Of a DNA stretch of 64,000 nucleotides, positions 25,924 to 33,087 are shown one piece after another. This DNA is from JABWBD01 sp040768665. Its GTDB lineage: Bacteria; Planctomycetota; Planctomycetia; Pirellulales; Thermoguttaceae. The notes below the pieces were generated by a model. It was not told the origin of the DNA. It did not search any database and saw only the letters and a list, made by a program, of their open reading frames with translations. The stretch covers positions 124,001-188,000 of the forward strand of contig JAXGMN010000017.1 in NCBI GenBank assembly GCA_040768665.1. The letters are read 5' to 3'. A program made the position numbers and the translations under genes. Every line of letters begins with the position of its first letter. Within the stretch, counting starts at the first letter, position 1.

Positions 25924-26181
25924 TCAATCTACAATCCCGATCACCGACCAGCGGACCGGCGTGGTGTCGCTCTTCAGGAGCTGCCGAGTGCCCAAGCCGT
26001 CGCTGGATACAATGACCGTATCTGCTGTTCCGGCCCCGAGTGCGTCGACGGCGATGACCGGATCGCCGTCGGGGCTTCGCCCATCGGTCAGCAACGGCTG
26101 CACGATAAGCAACTTCCAGCCGGACATGGAAGCGTGCTTGACCGTGGCGGTCGCCGTTCCGATCACGCGTGCGGTGAGCAT
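25924..26181 (-). CDS. BMC-P vertex protein (EutN/CcmL family), b
   Basis: This 85-residue pfam03319 protein starts MLTARVIGTATATVKHASM, then LLIVQPLL, VIAVDALGAGTADTVIVSSDG and a WSVIGIVD end. It is the shortest of the three vertex paralogues and lies 16 nt after the aldehyde dehydrogenase stop. Confidence 0.92.
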   Translation of the reverse strand: MLTARVIGTATATVKHASMSGWKLLIVQPLLTDGRSPDGDPVIAVDALGAGTADTVIVSSDGLGTRQLLKSDTTPVRWSVIGIVD

Positions 26182-26197
26182 GAAAAGGTCCTTGCCG

Positions 26198-27637
26198 CTA
26201 TTTTCCGAGGATCCGCAGGTTGTCGATCATCGAGCAGCGGCGTTCGCGAGTGAAGGTCAACGGCGTGGTCACGCCCTCGCCCGTCGGACCGGCGATCGAG
26301 AACGAAATGTACCCTTCGCCGCCGAGGCCGAGGCCGGCCATGCTCGGACCGTTCTTGACGAACAAGGTGGTGTCCATCACCTTGCCCATCTTGGTCATGT
26401 TATTGACGTCGTGCGAGTGAATGATGGCCGTGTGCCCGAAGCCGTGCTCACTCACCCGCGCCCTCTCAATGGCCTCATCCACGTTGCGGCAACGGACGAA
26501 GGGGAGGAAGGGCATCATCTGCTCGACCGGGACGAACGGGTTCGACTCGTCGGTCTCACCGAAAACGAGTTCGACGTCGGGCGAGACCGTCCGGCCGGCG
26601 CCGCGAGCCAGGACGGCCGCATCCTTGCCGAGGAACTCACGCGACGGAACGTCGTGCTTCTTCTCTCCCTCGCCGACCGACTCGATCGCCACACGCGTGA
26701 GGGCATCCACCTCCTTAGCGCCGAGCCGCACCGCGCCGGCCCGCTCCATAGCGCCCATCAACGAGTCGAAGATCGCATCGACGGCAAAAACCTGCTTCTC
26801 CGAAATACACAGGAGATTGTTGTCGTAGGCGGCGCCTCGAATGATGGAACGCGCGGCCCGGTTCAGATCGGCCGTCTCATCGACAACGACCGGGGGATTG
26901 CCGGGGCCGGCCACGATCGCCCGCTTCGCCTGCTGCATCGCCGCGCGCGCGACCGCCGGACCGCCGGTGACGCAGATCAGGTTGATGTCTCGATGCTTGA
27001 ACAGGTTGTTGGCCGATTCAATCGTCGGTTCGACGATCAAGGCAATCAGGTTATCGATCCCCAGGTCGCGATAGATGGCTTGATTGAACCGGCGGACGCC
27101 TTCCGCCGCGACGCGCTTGCCGCTGGGATGCGGGTTGACCACCACGGTGTTGCCCGAGGCGATCATGCTGACGGCGTTGCCGGTGATCGTTGGGAGCGAG
27201 TGGGTGACCGGCGTGATCGCGGCGATCACGCCGAACGGGGCATGCTCGATGACCGCCAGGCCATGGTCGCCGCTGAAGATCTCGCTGCGAAGGAACTCCA
27301 CGCCCGGGCTCCGTTCACCCAGTGTCTTCAGCTTTTCGATCTTATGTTCCAGCCGGCCGATCTTGGTCTCTTCCATCTCCATCGTGCCGAGCTCGACGCA
27401 CTGGTCGATCGAGATGCGGCGGATGTGGTCGATGATGCGCCGGCGGTCTTCGATGGTGCGGCGGGAGAGCTGTTCGAAGGCTTCCCGCGACGCGGCCACG
27501 GCCTCGTCGACGCAGGTAAACATGCCAAAACGGCCCTGGTAGCCGCGGATCGGCGTAGGCGGCACCGCCGCTCCGTTCCCGAGGCGGCTGAGGACTTCAT
27601 GAACAACGTTTCGAATCAAAGTCTCGTTGACTTGCAT
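26198..27637 (-). CDS. CoA-acylating aldehyde dehydrogenase (PduP/EutE-like) with N-terminal encapsulation peptide
   Basis: The 479-residue protein begins with a cargo-type amphipathic helix (NETLIRNVVHEVLSRLG, residues 4-20) and a short linker. The ALDH fold then follows with catalytic Cys277 in NNLLCISEKQ, the NPHPSGKRVAAEGV NAD region, and VTGGPAVARAA. These are hallmarks of BMC-type acylating aldehyde dehydrogenases (PduP, EutE). In this setting the substrate is expected to be lactaldehyde, giving lactyl-CoA, which PduL and acetate kinase would process further. It is flanked by two BMC-P genes. Confidence 0.93.
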   Translation of the reverse strand: MQVNETLIRNVVHEVLSRLGNGAAVPPTPIRGYQGRFGMFTCVDEAVAASREAFEQLSRRTIEDRRRIIDHIRRISIDQCVELGTMEMEETKIGRLEHKIEKLKTLGERSPGVEFLRSEIFSGDHGLAVIEHAPFGVIAAITPVTHSLPTITGNAVSMIASGNTVVVNPHPSGKRVAAEGVRRFNQAIYRDLGIDNLIALIVEPTIESANNLFKHRDINLICVTGGPAVARAAMQQAKRAIVAGPGNPPVVVDETADLNRAARSIIRGAAYDNNLLCISEKQVFAVDAIFDSLMGAMERAGAVRLGAKEVDALTRVAIESVGEGEKKHDVPSREFLGKDAAVLARGAGRTVSPDVELVFGETDESNPFVPVEQMMPFLPFVRCRNVDEAIERARVSEHGFGHTAIIHSHDVNNMTKMGKVMDTTLFVKNGPSMAGLGLGGEGYISFSIAGPTGEGVTTPLTFTRERRCSMIDNLRILGK

Positions 27638-27742
27638 GGCAGGGCAGCCTTCCGAGATGTCTTGGTGGGTGTGTCAGTCTGCCTCTCGTCGGCGAGAGGT
27701 CCGTGCAGGCGGTATCCGGCAGAACCGGCGGACCGGCTTGGT

Positions 27743-28090
27743 TTATCGAGTCTCTTTTCTCTCCGGCTCCTCCGGTCCCGTCGCCTCCTTGCTGTAAACG
27801 CATTGCTGATCGACGTGCACCGTGTCAACGATGCCGATGATTACCGTGTCGACCGGCAGGTTTTTCGTCTCCGGCGTCAGCCGGGCGCTCGAGCCCTGGC
27901 AGATCAACACGAGTTCACCCTCGCCGGCGCCGACCGTGTCGACGGCGACAAAAGTGCGGCCCGTGGTCTTCAGGCTCCTGCGGGTTTCCGCGTCAAGCCG
28001 GTACGGCTCGACCACGAGGAGCTTGTGGCCGACCATGCTGCCGACCTTCTGCGTCGAGACCAGCGATCCGGTGACTTTCGCGACAAACAT
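27743..28090 (-). CDS. BMC-P vertex protein (EutN/CcmL family), c
   Basis: This 115-residue pfam03319 protein starts at the ATG at 28090 (MFVAKVTGSLVSTQK), 2 nt after the acetate kinase stop. A much longer open frame extends upstream antisense-free but only this part has family sequence. It includes KLLVVEPYRLD, VAVDTVGAGEGELVLICQGS and VDTVIIGIVDTVHVD, then a charged tail (EPERKETR) not seen in the other two copies. Confidence 0.92.
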   Translation of the reverse strand: MFVAKVTGSLVSTQKVGSMVGHKLLVVEPYRLDAETRRSLKTTGRTFVAVDTVGAGEGELVLICQGSSARLTPETKNLPVDTVIIGIVDTVHVDQQCVYSKEATGPEEPERKETR

Positions 28091-28092
28091 CG

Positions 28093-29277
28093 CTAGCTCT
28101 CCAGCAACTGTTTGGCCAGGCGGGCAACGATCAATTCCTCGTTGGTTGGAATCACCCAGATCCGGGTGCGGCTCGACTCGGCGCTGATCTTCGCCTCGCC
28201 TTTCGCAGACCGGTTCGCCTCCGGGTCGAGCACGATACCGAGCTCCTCCAGCCCCTCGCAGACGAGGGCGCGGAAATGGGCGCGATTCTCGCCGATGCCG
28301 GCGGTGAAAACGATGACGTCGACCCCGCCAAGCTCCACGAGATACGCTCCAAGGTAATGGCGGGTTGCCGAGGCAAAAACATCCAGGGCGAGCTTTGCAC
28401 GCGGATTGCCTTGTTCGGCGGCCTCGGCCGCGTCGCGCAGATCGCCGCTGGTGCCGCTGAGCCCCTTCAGTCCGCTCTCCGTGGCGAGCATCTTCAGCAC
28501 CTCCGGGAGCGACTTGCCGGTGTGCTTCATCAGCAACGGCAAGGCGAAGGGGTCGAAGTCTCCGACACGGTTGTTGTGCGGCAACCCCGTCTGCGGGCTC
28601 ATGCCGAGGCTGTTGGCCACGCTCTGCCCGTTGCGGATTGCGCACAGCGAGCTGGAACCGCCCAGGTGGCACGAGATGATCCGCAGGTCGTTGCGGCCGA
28701 GCAACTCCGCCGTCCGCGTGGCGATATAGCGGTGGCTGGCGCCGTGATAGCCCCAGCGCCGTATCCTCGCCTTTTCGGCCCACTCGTACGGCACCGCGTA
28801 ATAGCGGTTTCGGTCGGGAATGGTGCGGTGAAAGTCCGTTTCGAACGCGGCGACCAGCGGAATGTCCGGCAGCTTCTCATTCAGAAGCCGCATCGCCGTG
28901 ATATACGGCGGGTTATGCGCCGGAGCCACGTCGCTCATCTCGTCCATCGAGTCGAGCAGTTCGCGTGTGACCCGCTGAACCCCGTCGTACGCACCGCCGT
29001 GCACCGCTTTGAAGCCGATCGCGGAGACCTCGGAGGCGTCCTTCAAACAGCCGTGTTCCGGGTCCGTCAGTTGCGCGAGGCACTGGCGGACGGCCACGGC
29101 GTGGTCGGGCACGGCGAGGGTCATCTCGCGACGCTGGCCGCCGACGTCGACGAAGCACCGGCTTTCGGGCGATCCGATCCGTTCGATGCCGCCGCGCGCC
29201 ACCTGGCGCTCGCCGTCCATGTCCAGAAGCTGATACTTGAAACTCGTCGATCCGAGGTTCGCTACGAGGATCTTCAT
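28093..29277 (-). CDS. ackA: Acetate kinase family (acetate/propionate/lactate-type acyl kinase)
   Basis: The 394-residue protein has the AckA signatures VANLGSTSFKYQL at the N-terminus, the RRWGYHGASHRY motif with catalytic His, the ISCHLGGSSSLCAI phosphate loop and the FTAGIGENRAHFR motif. It makes ATP from an acyl phosphate. In the BMC pathway it would take the acyl phosphate from PduL and regenerate ATP in the cytosol or at the shell. There is no targeting peptide. Length matches the family. Confidence 0.95.
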   Translation of the reverse strand: MKILVANLGSTSFKYQLLDMDGERQVARGGIERIGSPESRCFVDVGGQRREMTLAVPDHAVAVRQCLAQLTDPEHGCLKDASEVSAIGFKAVHGGAYDGVQRVTRELLDSMDEMSDVAPAHNPPYITAMRLLNEKLPDIPLVAAFETDFHRTIPDRNRYYAVPYEWAEKARIRRWGYHGASHRYIATRTAELLGRNDLRIISCHLGGSSSLCAIRNGQSVANSLGMSPQTGLPHNNRVGDFDPFALPLLMKHTGKSLPEVLKMLATESGLKGLSGTSGDLRDAAEAAEQGNPRAKLALDVFASATRHYLGAYLVELGGVDVIVFTAGIGENRAHFRALVCEGLEELGIVLDPEANRSAKGEAKISAESSRTRIWVIPTNEELIVARLAKQLLES

Positions 29278-29361
29278 CGTGTCCGTCTCCTGATCGCCGT
29301 CGAGGCTCGCCCGCGGTGAAAGCTTCCACGCGGCGCGCGCCCGGGTTCCTTCCGTTCAGCG

Positions 29362-29631
29362 CTAGCTCAGGTACGCTTCGAATACGCCGTCGGCCGGCCG
29401 AGGAATGATGTGGCTGGCGACCAGCTCACCGACGCGGGTGGCCGCATTCGCACCGGCCTCGACGGCCGCCCGAACGCTTCCCACGTCGCCGCGGACGACG
29501 GTCGTCACCAGGCCGCCGCCGATCTGAACGCGCTTGACAATCTGTACGTTGGCCGCCTTGGCCATCGCATCGGTCGCTTCGACAAGGCCGACCAGACCTT
29601 TGGTTTCCACTAGTCCAATGGCGTCTTGCAT
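29362..29631 (-). CDS. BMC-H shell hexamer protein (1)
   Basis: This 89-residue protein covers a single pfam00936 domain. The ATG at 29631 (MQDAIGLVETKGLVGLVEATDAMAKAA) was chosen because the family begins there; the longer open frame adds residues without homology. It has VQIVKRVQIGGGLVTTVVRGDV at the pore-forming region and ends IPRPADGVFEAYLS. Six copies form the shell tile. Confidence 0.95.
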   Translation of the reverse strand: MQDAIGLVETKGLVGLVEATDAMAKAANVQIVKRVQIGGGLVTTVVRGDVGSVRAAVEAGANAATRVGELVASHIIPRPADGVFEAYLS

Positions 29632-29687
29632 CGCAGGAATCCCTGTTGGTTGATAGGTTGTTCTGGTACTGGAAAGAGGGCGGTGCA

Positions 29688-30002
29688 TCAGCTCGCTTGC
29701 TGAGCCTTCTTGGTCGACTTCGCCTGCGGCGGCAGCACGAGATCGATGTCTTCGTGCGGACGCGGAATGACCTGTACGCTGACGATCTCGCCGATGCGGC
29801 TGCCCGCGGCGGCCCCGGCGTCGGTGGCGGCCTTCACGGCGGCCACATCGCCGGTCACGAAAACGCTGACCAGGCCGCTGCCAACCTTGTCCCAGCCAAG
29901 GAACTGCACGTTGGCCGCCTTGAGCATCGCGTCGGTTGCTTCAACCAGGGTGACGAAACCTTTGGCCTCGATCATCCCCAGTGCTTCCATCACTTTTGCC
30001 AT
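29688..30002 (-). CDS. BMC-H shell hexamer protein (2)
   Basis: This 104-residue pfam00936 protein reads ALGMIEAKGFVTLVEATDAMLKAANVQ, then a pore loop VGSGLVSVFVTGDV, and a C-terminal extension rich in Lys/Gln (KSTKKAQQAS) absent from paralogue 1. It is the first shell gene in the operon, so is probably the most abundant tile. No BMC-T gene is present in the cluster. Confidence 0.95.
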   Translation of the reverse strand: MAKVMEALGMIEAKGFVTLVEATDAMLKAANVQFLGWDKVGSGLVSVFVTGDVAAVKAATDAGAAAGSRIGEIVSVQVIPRPHEDIDLVLPPQAKSTKKAQQAS

Positions 30003-30088
30003 GTTTGCGACTCCAGAAAGAGGAAACTCGGGAAACGGGTGTCTTGAGAGAAAACGATTCTTCCCGGACCTGGCCGGGTGGTTCGGAC

Positions 30089-30751
30089 TTACGATTTCAG
30101 CAATTCCACGCTCTCGGCATGGTCGATGTCACAGGCGTTGCCCTCGTCGGTATCAAGGTGCACCTCGAGCTTGCTCGTATGATCGGCCCGCACGAGCAGC
30201 CCTTCGAACACGGTCGGGCAGGACGACGTCACGCGGAGACTCATCCGGTCGCCCGTCTTGACGCCATAGTACTCGGCATCGCGGCGGTTCATGTGGACGT
30301 GGCGCTCGGCGCGGATCACGCCCTCTTTGAGCTCGACCACGCCGGCCGGGCCGACCAGCACGCAGCCGGGCGTGCTATCGATCTTCCCGCTCGCACGGAC
30401 AGGCACGTCGAGCCCCAGCGAGATTGCGTCGGTGTAGGAAAGCTCCACCTGGCTCTTGGGGCGCGTCGGCCCGAGCACGCGGACACTGGGCAGCATCCGG
30501 CGCCGCGGCCCAACGAGCATCACGGTCTCTTCGGCCGCGTAGAACCCTTCCTGGTATAGGTCTTTGAACGGAGTCAGCTTACGGCCCGGGCCGAAGAGGG
30601 TCTCCACGTCGGCATCGGTCAGGTGGCAGTGGCGTGCGGAGATGCTCACAACCACCTCCGGCTTCCACGCCGGTCCGCCGATCTGCTTCAGCACGATTTC
30701 GCGGACGATCTGTTCGACGAGGCTTCGGTCGATCGAAGGGGCAATGCTCAT
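30089..30751 (-). CDS. pduL: BMC phosphotransacylase PduL
   Basis: The 220-residue protein starts at the ATG at 30751, overlapping the regulator stop in ATGA. The N-terminus carries an encapsulation-type helix (SIDRSLVEQIVREIVLKQIG). Two PduL beta-barrel halves follow, with the zinc-site motifs SISARHCHLT and ERHVHMNRRD and the GVKTGDRMSLRV strand. PduL exchanges acyl-CoA and phosphate, regenerating CoA inside the shell and passing acyl phosphate to AckA. Length and motifs match the family. Confidence 0.95.
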   Translation of the reverse strand: MSIAPSIDRSLVEQIVREIVLKQIGGPAWKPEVVVSISARHCHLTDADVETLFGPGRKLTPFKDLYQEGFYAAEETVMLVGPRRRMLPSVRVLGPTRPKSQVELSYTDAISLGLDVPVRASGKIDSTPGCVLVGPAGVVELKEGVIRAERHVHMNRRDAEYYGVKTGDRMSLRVTSSCPTVFEGLLVRADHTSKLEVHLDTDEGNACDIDHAESVELLKS

Positions 30752-31536
30752 CGCAGTGATTCCTGTTGGTTCTTCGTTGATTCCGCAATCAGCAGCTTGG
30801 TGCCGGCTGCGAGAACCTTTTCTCGCCACTCGTCGGGGATCCCGCTGTCGACGACGAGATAGCCCACGGCGCCGAGTTTGCACAAATGGGTCAGGCTCTG
30901 GTGCCCGAACTTCGAGTGATCGGCCACGACGATCACGGTGTCGGCGGCCTTCATCATGGCTCGTTCGGTGTTGGCCAGGAGCAGGTTGTTGTTGAAAAAT
31001 CCCTCTTCGTTGATTCCCGCTACGCTCAGGATGGTCTTTCGCACTCGCAGCGCCGCGATCATCGTGTCGGCAAGCGGTCCCTGGACCACGCCCGTCCGCG
31101 GACAGACGTTGCCACCGATCATGACCAGGTCGCTGTTGGGGTCGGCGGCGAACAGGTTCGCCACGGGCAACGAGTTGGTCACCACGTGCAAGGGCCGGCC
31201 GACCAGCAGTCTTGCGATTTCGTAGGTCGTACTTCCGCCGTCGAGCAGAATCGTGTCGCCGTCCTCGATCAGCTCGAGCGACTTCTCGGCAATGGCTCGT
31301 TTGGCGATGCGTTGTTCGGGTTGCTGAAGGTCAAAATGAGGCAGCTTGGGGGCGGCACCGCAATAGAGCACTCCCCCATGAATCCGCTGCGCCACGCCCT
31401 GCTCTTCGAGCTGCTCGACATCGCGCCGCACGGTGGACTCGGAAACCTGGAGCACCTCGGCGAGATCCGGCAGCGAGGCAAACCTGCGGCTCCGAACCAG
31501 TTCCATCAAGCGATTGCGACGCTCTTCCACCAACAT
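30748..31536 (-). CDS. DeoR-family transcriptional regulator of the BMC operon
   Basis: The 262-residue protein has an N-terminal winged helix (RRNRLMELVRSRRFASLPDLAEVLQVSESTVRRDVEQLE) followed by RIHGG, then the DeoRC sugar-phosphate sensing domain with the phosphate-binding LDGGSTTYEIARLL and VVADHSKFGH. Regulators of this family respond to phosphorylated sugars. It is the first gene of the operon and overlaps pduL by 4 nt, so it probably regulates itself and the BMC genes through the TGAAAGA repeats upstream. Confidence 0.92.
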   Translation of the reverse strand: MLVEERRNRLMELVRSRRFASLPDLAEVLQVSESTVRRDVEQLEEQGVAQRIHGGVLYCGAAPKLPHFDLQQPEQRIAKRAIAEKSLELIEDGDTILLDGGSTTYEIARLLVGRPLHVVTNSLPVANLFAADPNSDLVMIGGNVCPRTGVVQGPLADTMIAALRVRKTILSVAGINEEGFFNNNLLLANTERAMMKAADTVIVVADHSKFGHQSLTHLCKLGAVGYLVVDSGIPDEWREKVLAAGTKLLIAESTKNQQESLR

Positions 31537-31575
31537 GCCAAATTTCCCAATCCACTACGGAATACCTAGCATACG

Positions 31576-31604
31576 ATTATGCCCTCCGTTGTGAAAGAAA
31601 GCAA
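31576..31604 (-). promoter_or_regulatory. Sigma-70-type promoter of the BMC operon
   Basis: On the minus strand, -35 TTGCTT (31604-31599) and -10 CATAAT (31581-31576) are separated by 17 nt. The predicted start is near 31569, about 33 nt before the deoR ATG at 31536. The spacer contains one TGAAAGA repeat, so a bound regulator would block it. Confidence 0.7.
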
Positions 31605-31640
31605 TCATGTTCATGAAAGAAAATGAAAGATTTCTTTCAT
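31592..31640. promoter_or_regulatory. Candidate DeoR operator array
   Basis: TGAAAGA occurs at 31592-31598, 31614-31620 and 31624-31630, with the inverse TCTTTCA at 31633-31639. The last two form the perfect 18-bp palindrome ATGAAAGATTTCTTTCAT (31623-31640). Starts are spaced 22 and 10 bp, near multiples of a helical turn. GAAAG/CTTTC repeats are common in operators of AgaR/GlpR-type DeoR regulators. The array overlaps and lies upstream of the promoter. Confidence 0.65.
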
Positions 31641-31982
31641 ATTAACACCAAAATACTATACCTAACCGTTCAAATGGGCTAATCGGAAGAAAGCAGACAA
31701 ACGAGGGCGCTAAGATCCTCTCGGCCGATTGCGAGTTCAGCGTTGAGTTTAGCGGGCGCAAGGAGTCAGTTTCTCATACTGCTCCGCCACAACGCAATAA
31801 CCAAACCGGAGGGTGTACGCCGACAGAAATACATCCTTGGAGTGGATAATGCAGAGCGTCCGGGTCAACACCGGCGAGAGCGGCGTTAGGCGGCATCGAG
31901 GGGCGCAACGCCTGCGCGACCTGCAGAGCAGGCCTTGCGGGAAAGAGGGTGGGCCAACCGCAGCGCGGCCGGGGCAGCGGGT
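31641..31982. other. Gene-free stretch upstream of the BMC operon and downstream of infA
   Basis: Apart from the regulatory repeats before it, I see no gene, repeat or RNA structure here. A 70-residue open frame at 31813-32025 (plus strand) has no family features and overlaps infA. Confidence 0.4.
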
Positions 31983-32210
31983 CTATCGCTCACGGAAGGT
32001 GATTCGGCCTCGAGAAAGATCGTAGGGGCTCATTTCGACGCGAACGCGGTCACCCGGCACGACGCGGATGCGGAATTTCCGCATTTTTCCGGCCAGGCGA
32101 CATAGTACCACGTGATCTGCGTTGTCCAGCTTCACGCGAAACGCTCCGCGAACCTCTTCGACGACCGTTCCCGTTGCCTCGATAGCCTGTTCTTTTTCCT
32201 GTGCGGGCAC
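31983..32210 (-). CDS. infA: Translation initiation factor IF-1
   Basis: The 75-residue protein is a single S1/OB-fold domain: KEQAIEATGTVVEEVRGAFRV, then LAGKMRKFRIRVVPGDRVRVEMSPYDLSRGRI. IF-1 binds the 30S A site during initiation. The start is the GTG at 32210, preceded by AAAGGAGA at ideal spacing; an upstream in-frame ATG adds 43 residues without homology and is rejected. A TACAAT box on the minus strand at 32277-32272 could be its -10. It is isolated from other ribosomal genes. Confidence 0.93.
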   Translation of the reverse strand: MPAQEKEQAIEATGTVVEEVRGAFRVKLDNADHVVLCRLAGKMRKFRIRVVPGDRVRVEMSPYDLSRGRITFRER

Positions 32211-32403
32211 AAACTCTCCTTTGTATTCGGATAACGTAGGCCGGGGACGCCGTTGTCTCGGGCCATTTCGAAATTGTACCCGCTGGCTTAACTTCCGCGA
32301 ATCCCATCCGGTTTTTTCGGCAAGAATCTTTCGCTGCACATTCTCCAGCCGGGGAAATGATGAGGATGAGCGAGCCCGGCCGGTGCCGCGGGGCGCTGCC
32401 GAA

Positions 32404-32431
32404 TTGACAACCTCCCTGAGAACCCTATATT
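32404..32431 (+). promoter_or_regulatory. Sigma-70 promoter of tRNA-Phe
   Basis: TTGACA at 32404-32409 and TATATT at 32426-32431 are spaced by 16 nt, placing the start near 32438, about 20 nt before the mature tRNA 5' end. Confidence 0.75.
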
Positions 32432-32457
32432 ATTACGGTTTCGATGCCCGCAACGGC

Positions 32458-32530
32458 GGACAGGTAGCTCAGTTGGTAGAGCACAGGACTGAAAATCCTG
32501 GTGTCGGCGGTTCGATCCCGCCCCTGTCCA
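32458..32530 (+). tRNA. tRNA-Phe (GAA)
   Basis: The 73-nt cloverleaf has acceptor GGACAGG/CCTGTCC plus discriminator A, D-stem GCTC/GAGC with an AGTTGGTA loop, anticodon stem CAGGA/TCCTG around the loop CTGAAAA (anticodon GAA), and T-arm GGCGG-TTCGATC-CCGCC. The CCA end is not encoded. Confidence 0.98.
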
Positions 32531-32534
32531 CTTG

Positions 32535-32574
32535 ACGCAAGTGATTGAAATGAAATCACTTGCGTTTTTCTTTT
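32535..32574 (+). terminator. Intrinsic terminator after tRNA-Phe
   Basis: ACGCAAGTGATT (32535-32546) pairs perfectly with AATCACTTGCGT (32554-32565) around a 7-nt loop, followed by TTTTTCTTTT. It begins 5 nt after the tRNA. Confidence 0.9.
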
Positions 32575-32627
32575 GGCGGGGCGATTGGGCAGAAGAGCGG
32601 CTCTGTACCACCAAGGTAGCACTAATC

Positions 32628-32952
32628 TCAATCGGACGGGTCTCCAAGCTTCTCCCCCACTTCGCGCCAGAGCGTCGCCTGCACGTGCGAGTAGGTCTCG
32701 CGCGTGATCTGAACCTTCCGAGTGGCCCAGCCGTTCCGGCACCACCCTCGGATTGGCGTTGCGCAACGGGAGCAAGGTGACGTGTCTGTGGCGCAGGTTG
32801 TGGAAACGACTTTCCGGCAGCAGATCGGGTTCCCTCCCCTTCTCCGTCGTAGCGGCGACCTCCGCCTCGTTCACCCGCTCGATGATCTCCCTGAACGACC
32901 GGCGAAGTACGTTCTGACTTCGGAGGTAGCCGCCCTGGCAATCGCAGAACAC
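32628..32952 (-). pseudogene. Remnant of a tyrosine recombinase (phage-type integrase), C-terminal half, frameshifted
   Basis: Read on the minus strand, LRSQNVLRRSFREIIERV is followed by the box II motif SRFHNLRHRHVTLL (with the conserved HxLRH) and RVVPERLGHSE. The frame then breaks. One frame over, the sequence continues VQITRETYSHVQATLWREVGEKLG and stops at 32628-32630, carrying the catalytic Tyr in TYSHV. A single-base insertion or deletion near the GHSE segment accounts for it. The N-terminal half is missing. It lies 100 nt from the tRNA-Phe 3' end, pointing toward it, which is the classic arrangement for an element that once integrated at a tRNA gene. Confidence 0.85.
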
Positions 32953-33087
32953 ATTAGGACTTTCCGCGGATCAGCAGAACGACTCGATTGAACACCGTGA
33001 CTGCGATCCGCGGCTCGCGACGCTGGTTGAACGACGCGATGTCGCGCAGTATGCTCCGGAGTGAATATACCCAACGGGAGGCTCGAT

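Noticed and set aside
25211..28096. 961-residue plus-strand ORF antisense to the BMC genes
   Set aside because: High GC and codon bias create long mirror frames; the opposite strand holds intact BMC-P, RpiB-like and aldehyde dehydrogenase genes.
22900..31536. BMC-T (trimeric shell) gene
   Set aside because: Only two BMC-H and three BMC-P genes were found; no tandem pfam00936 protein in the operon.
32425..32952. Long minus-strand ORF over tRNA-Phe ending GRDRTADTRIFSPVLYQLSYLS
   Set aside because: That tail is the well-known antisense translation of tRNA-Phe; only the upstream part is a real integrase remnant.
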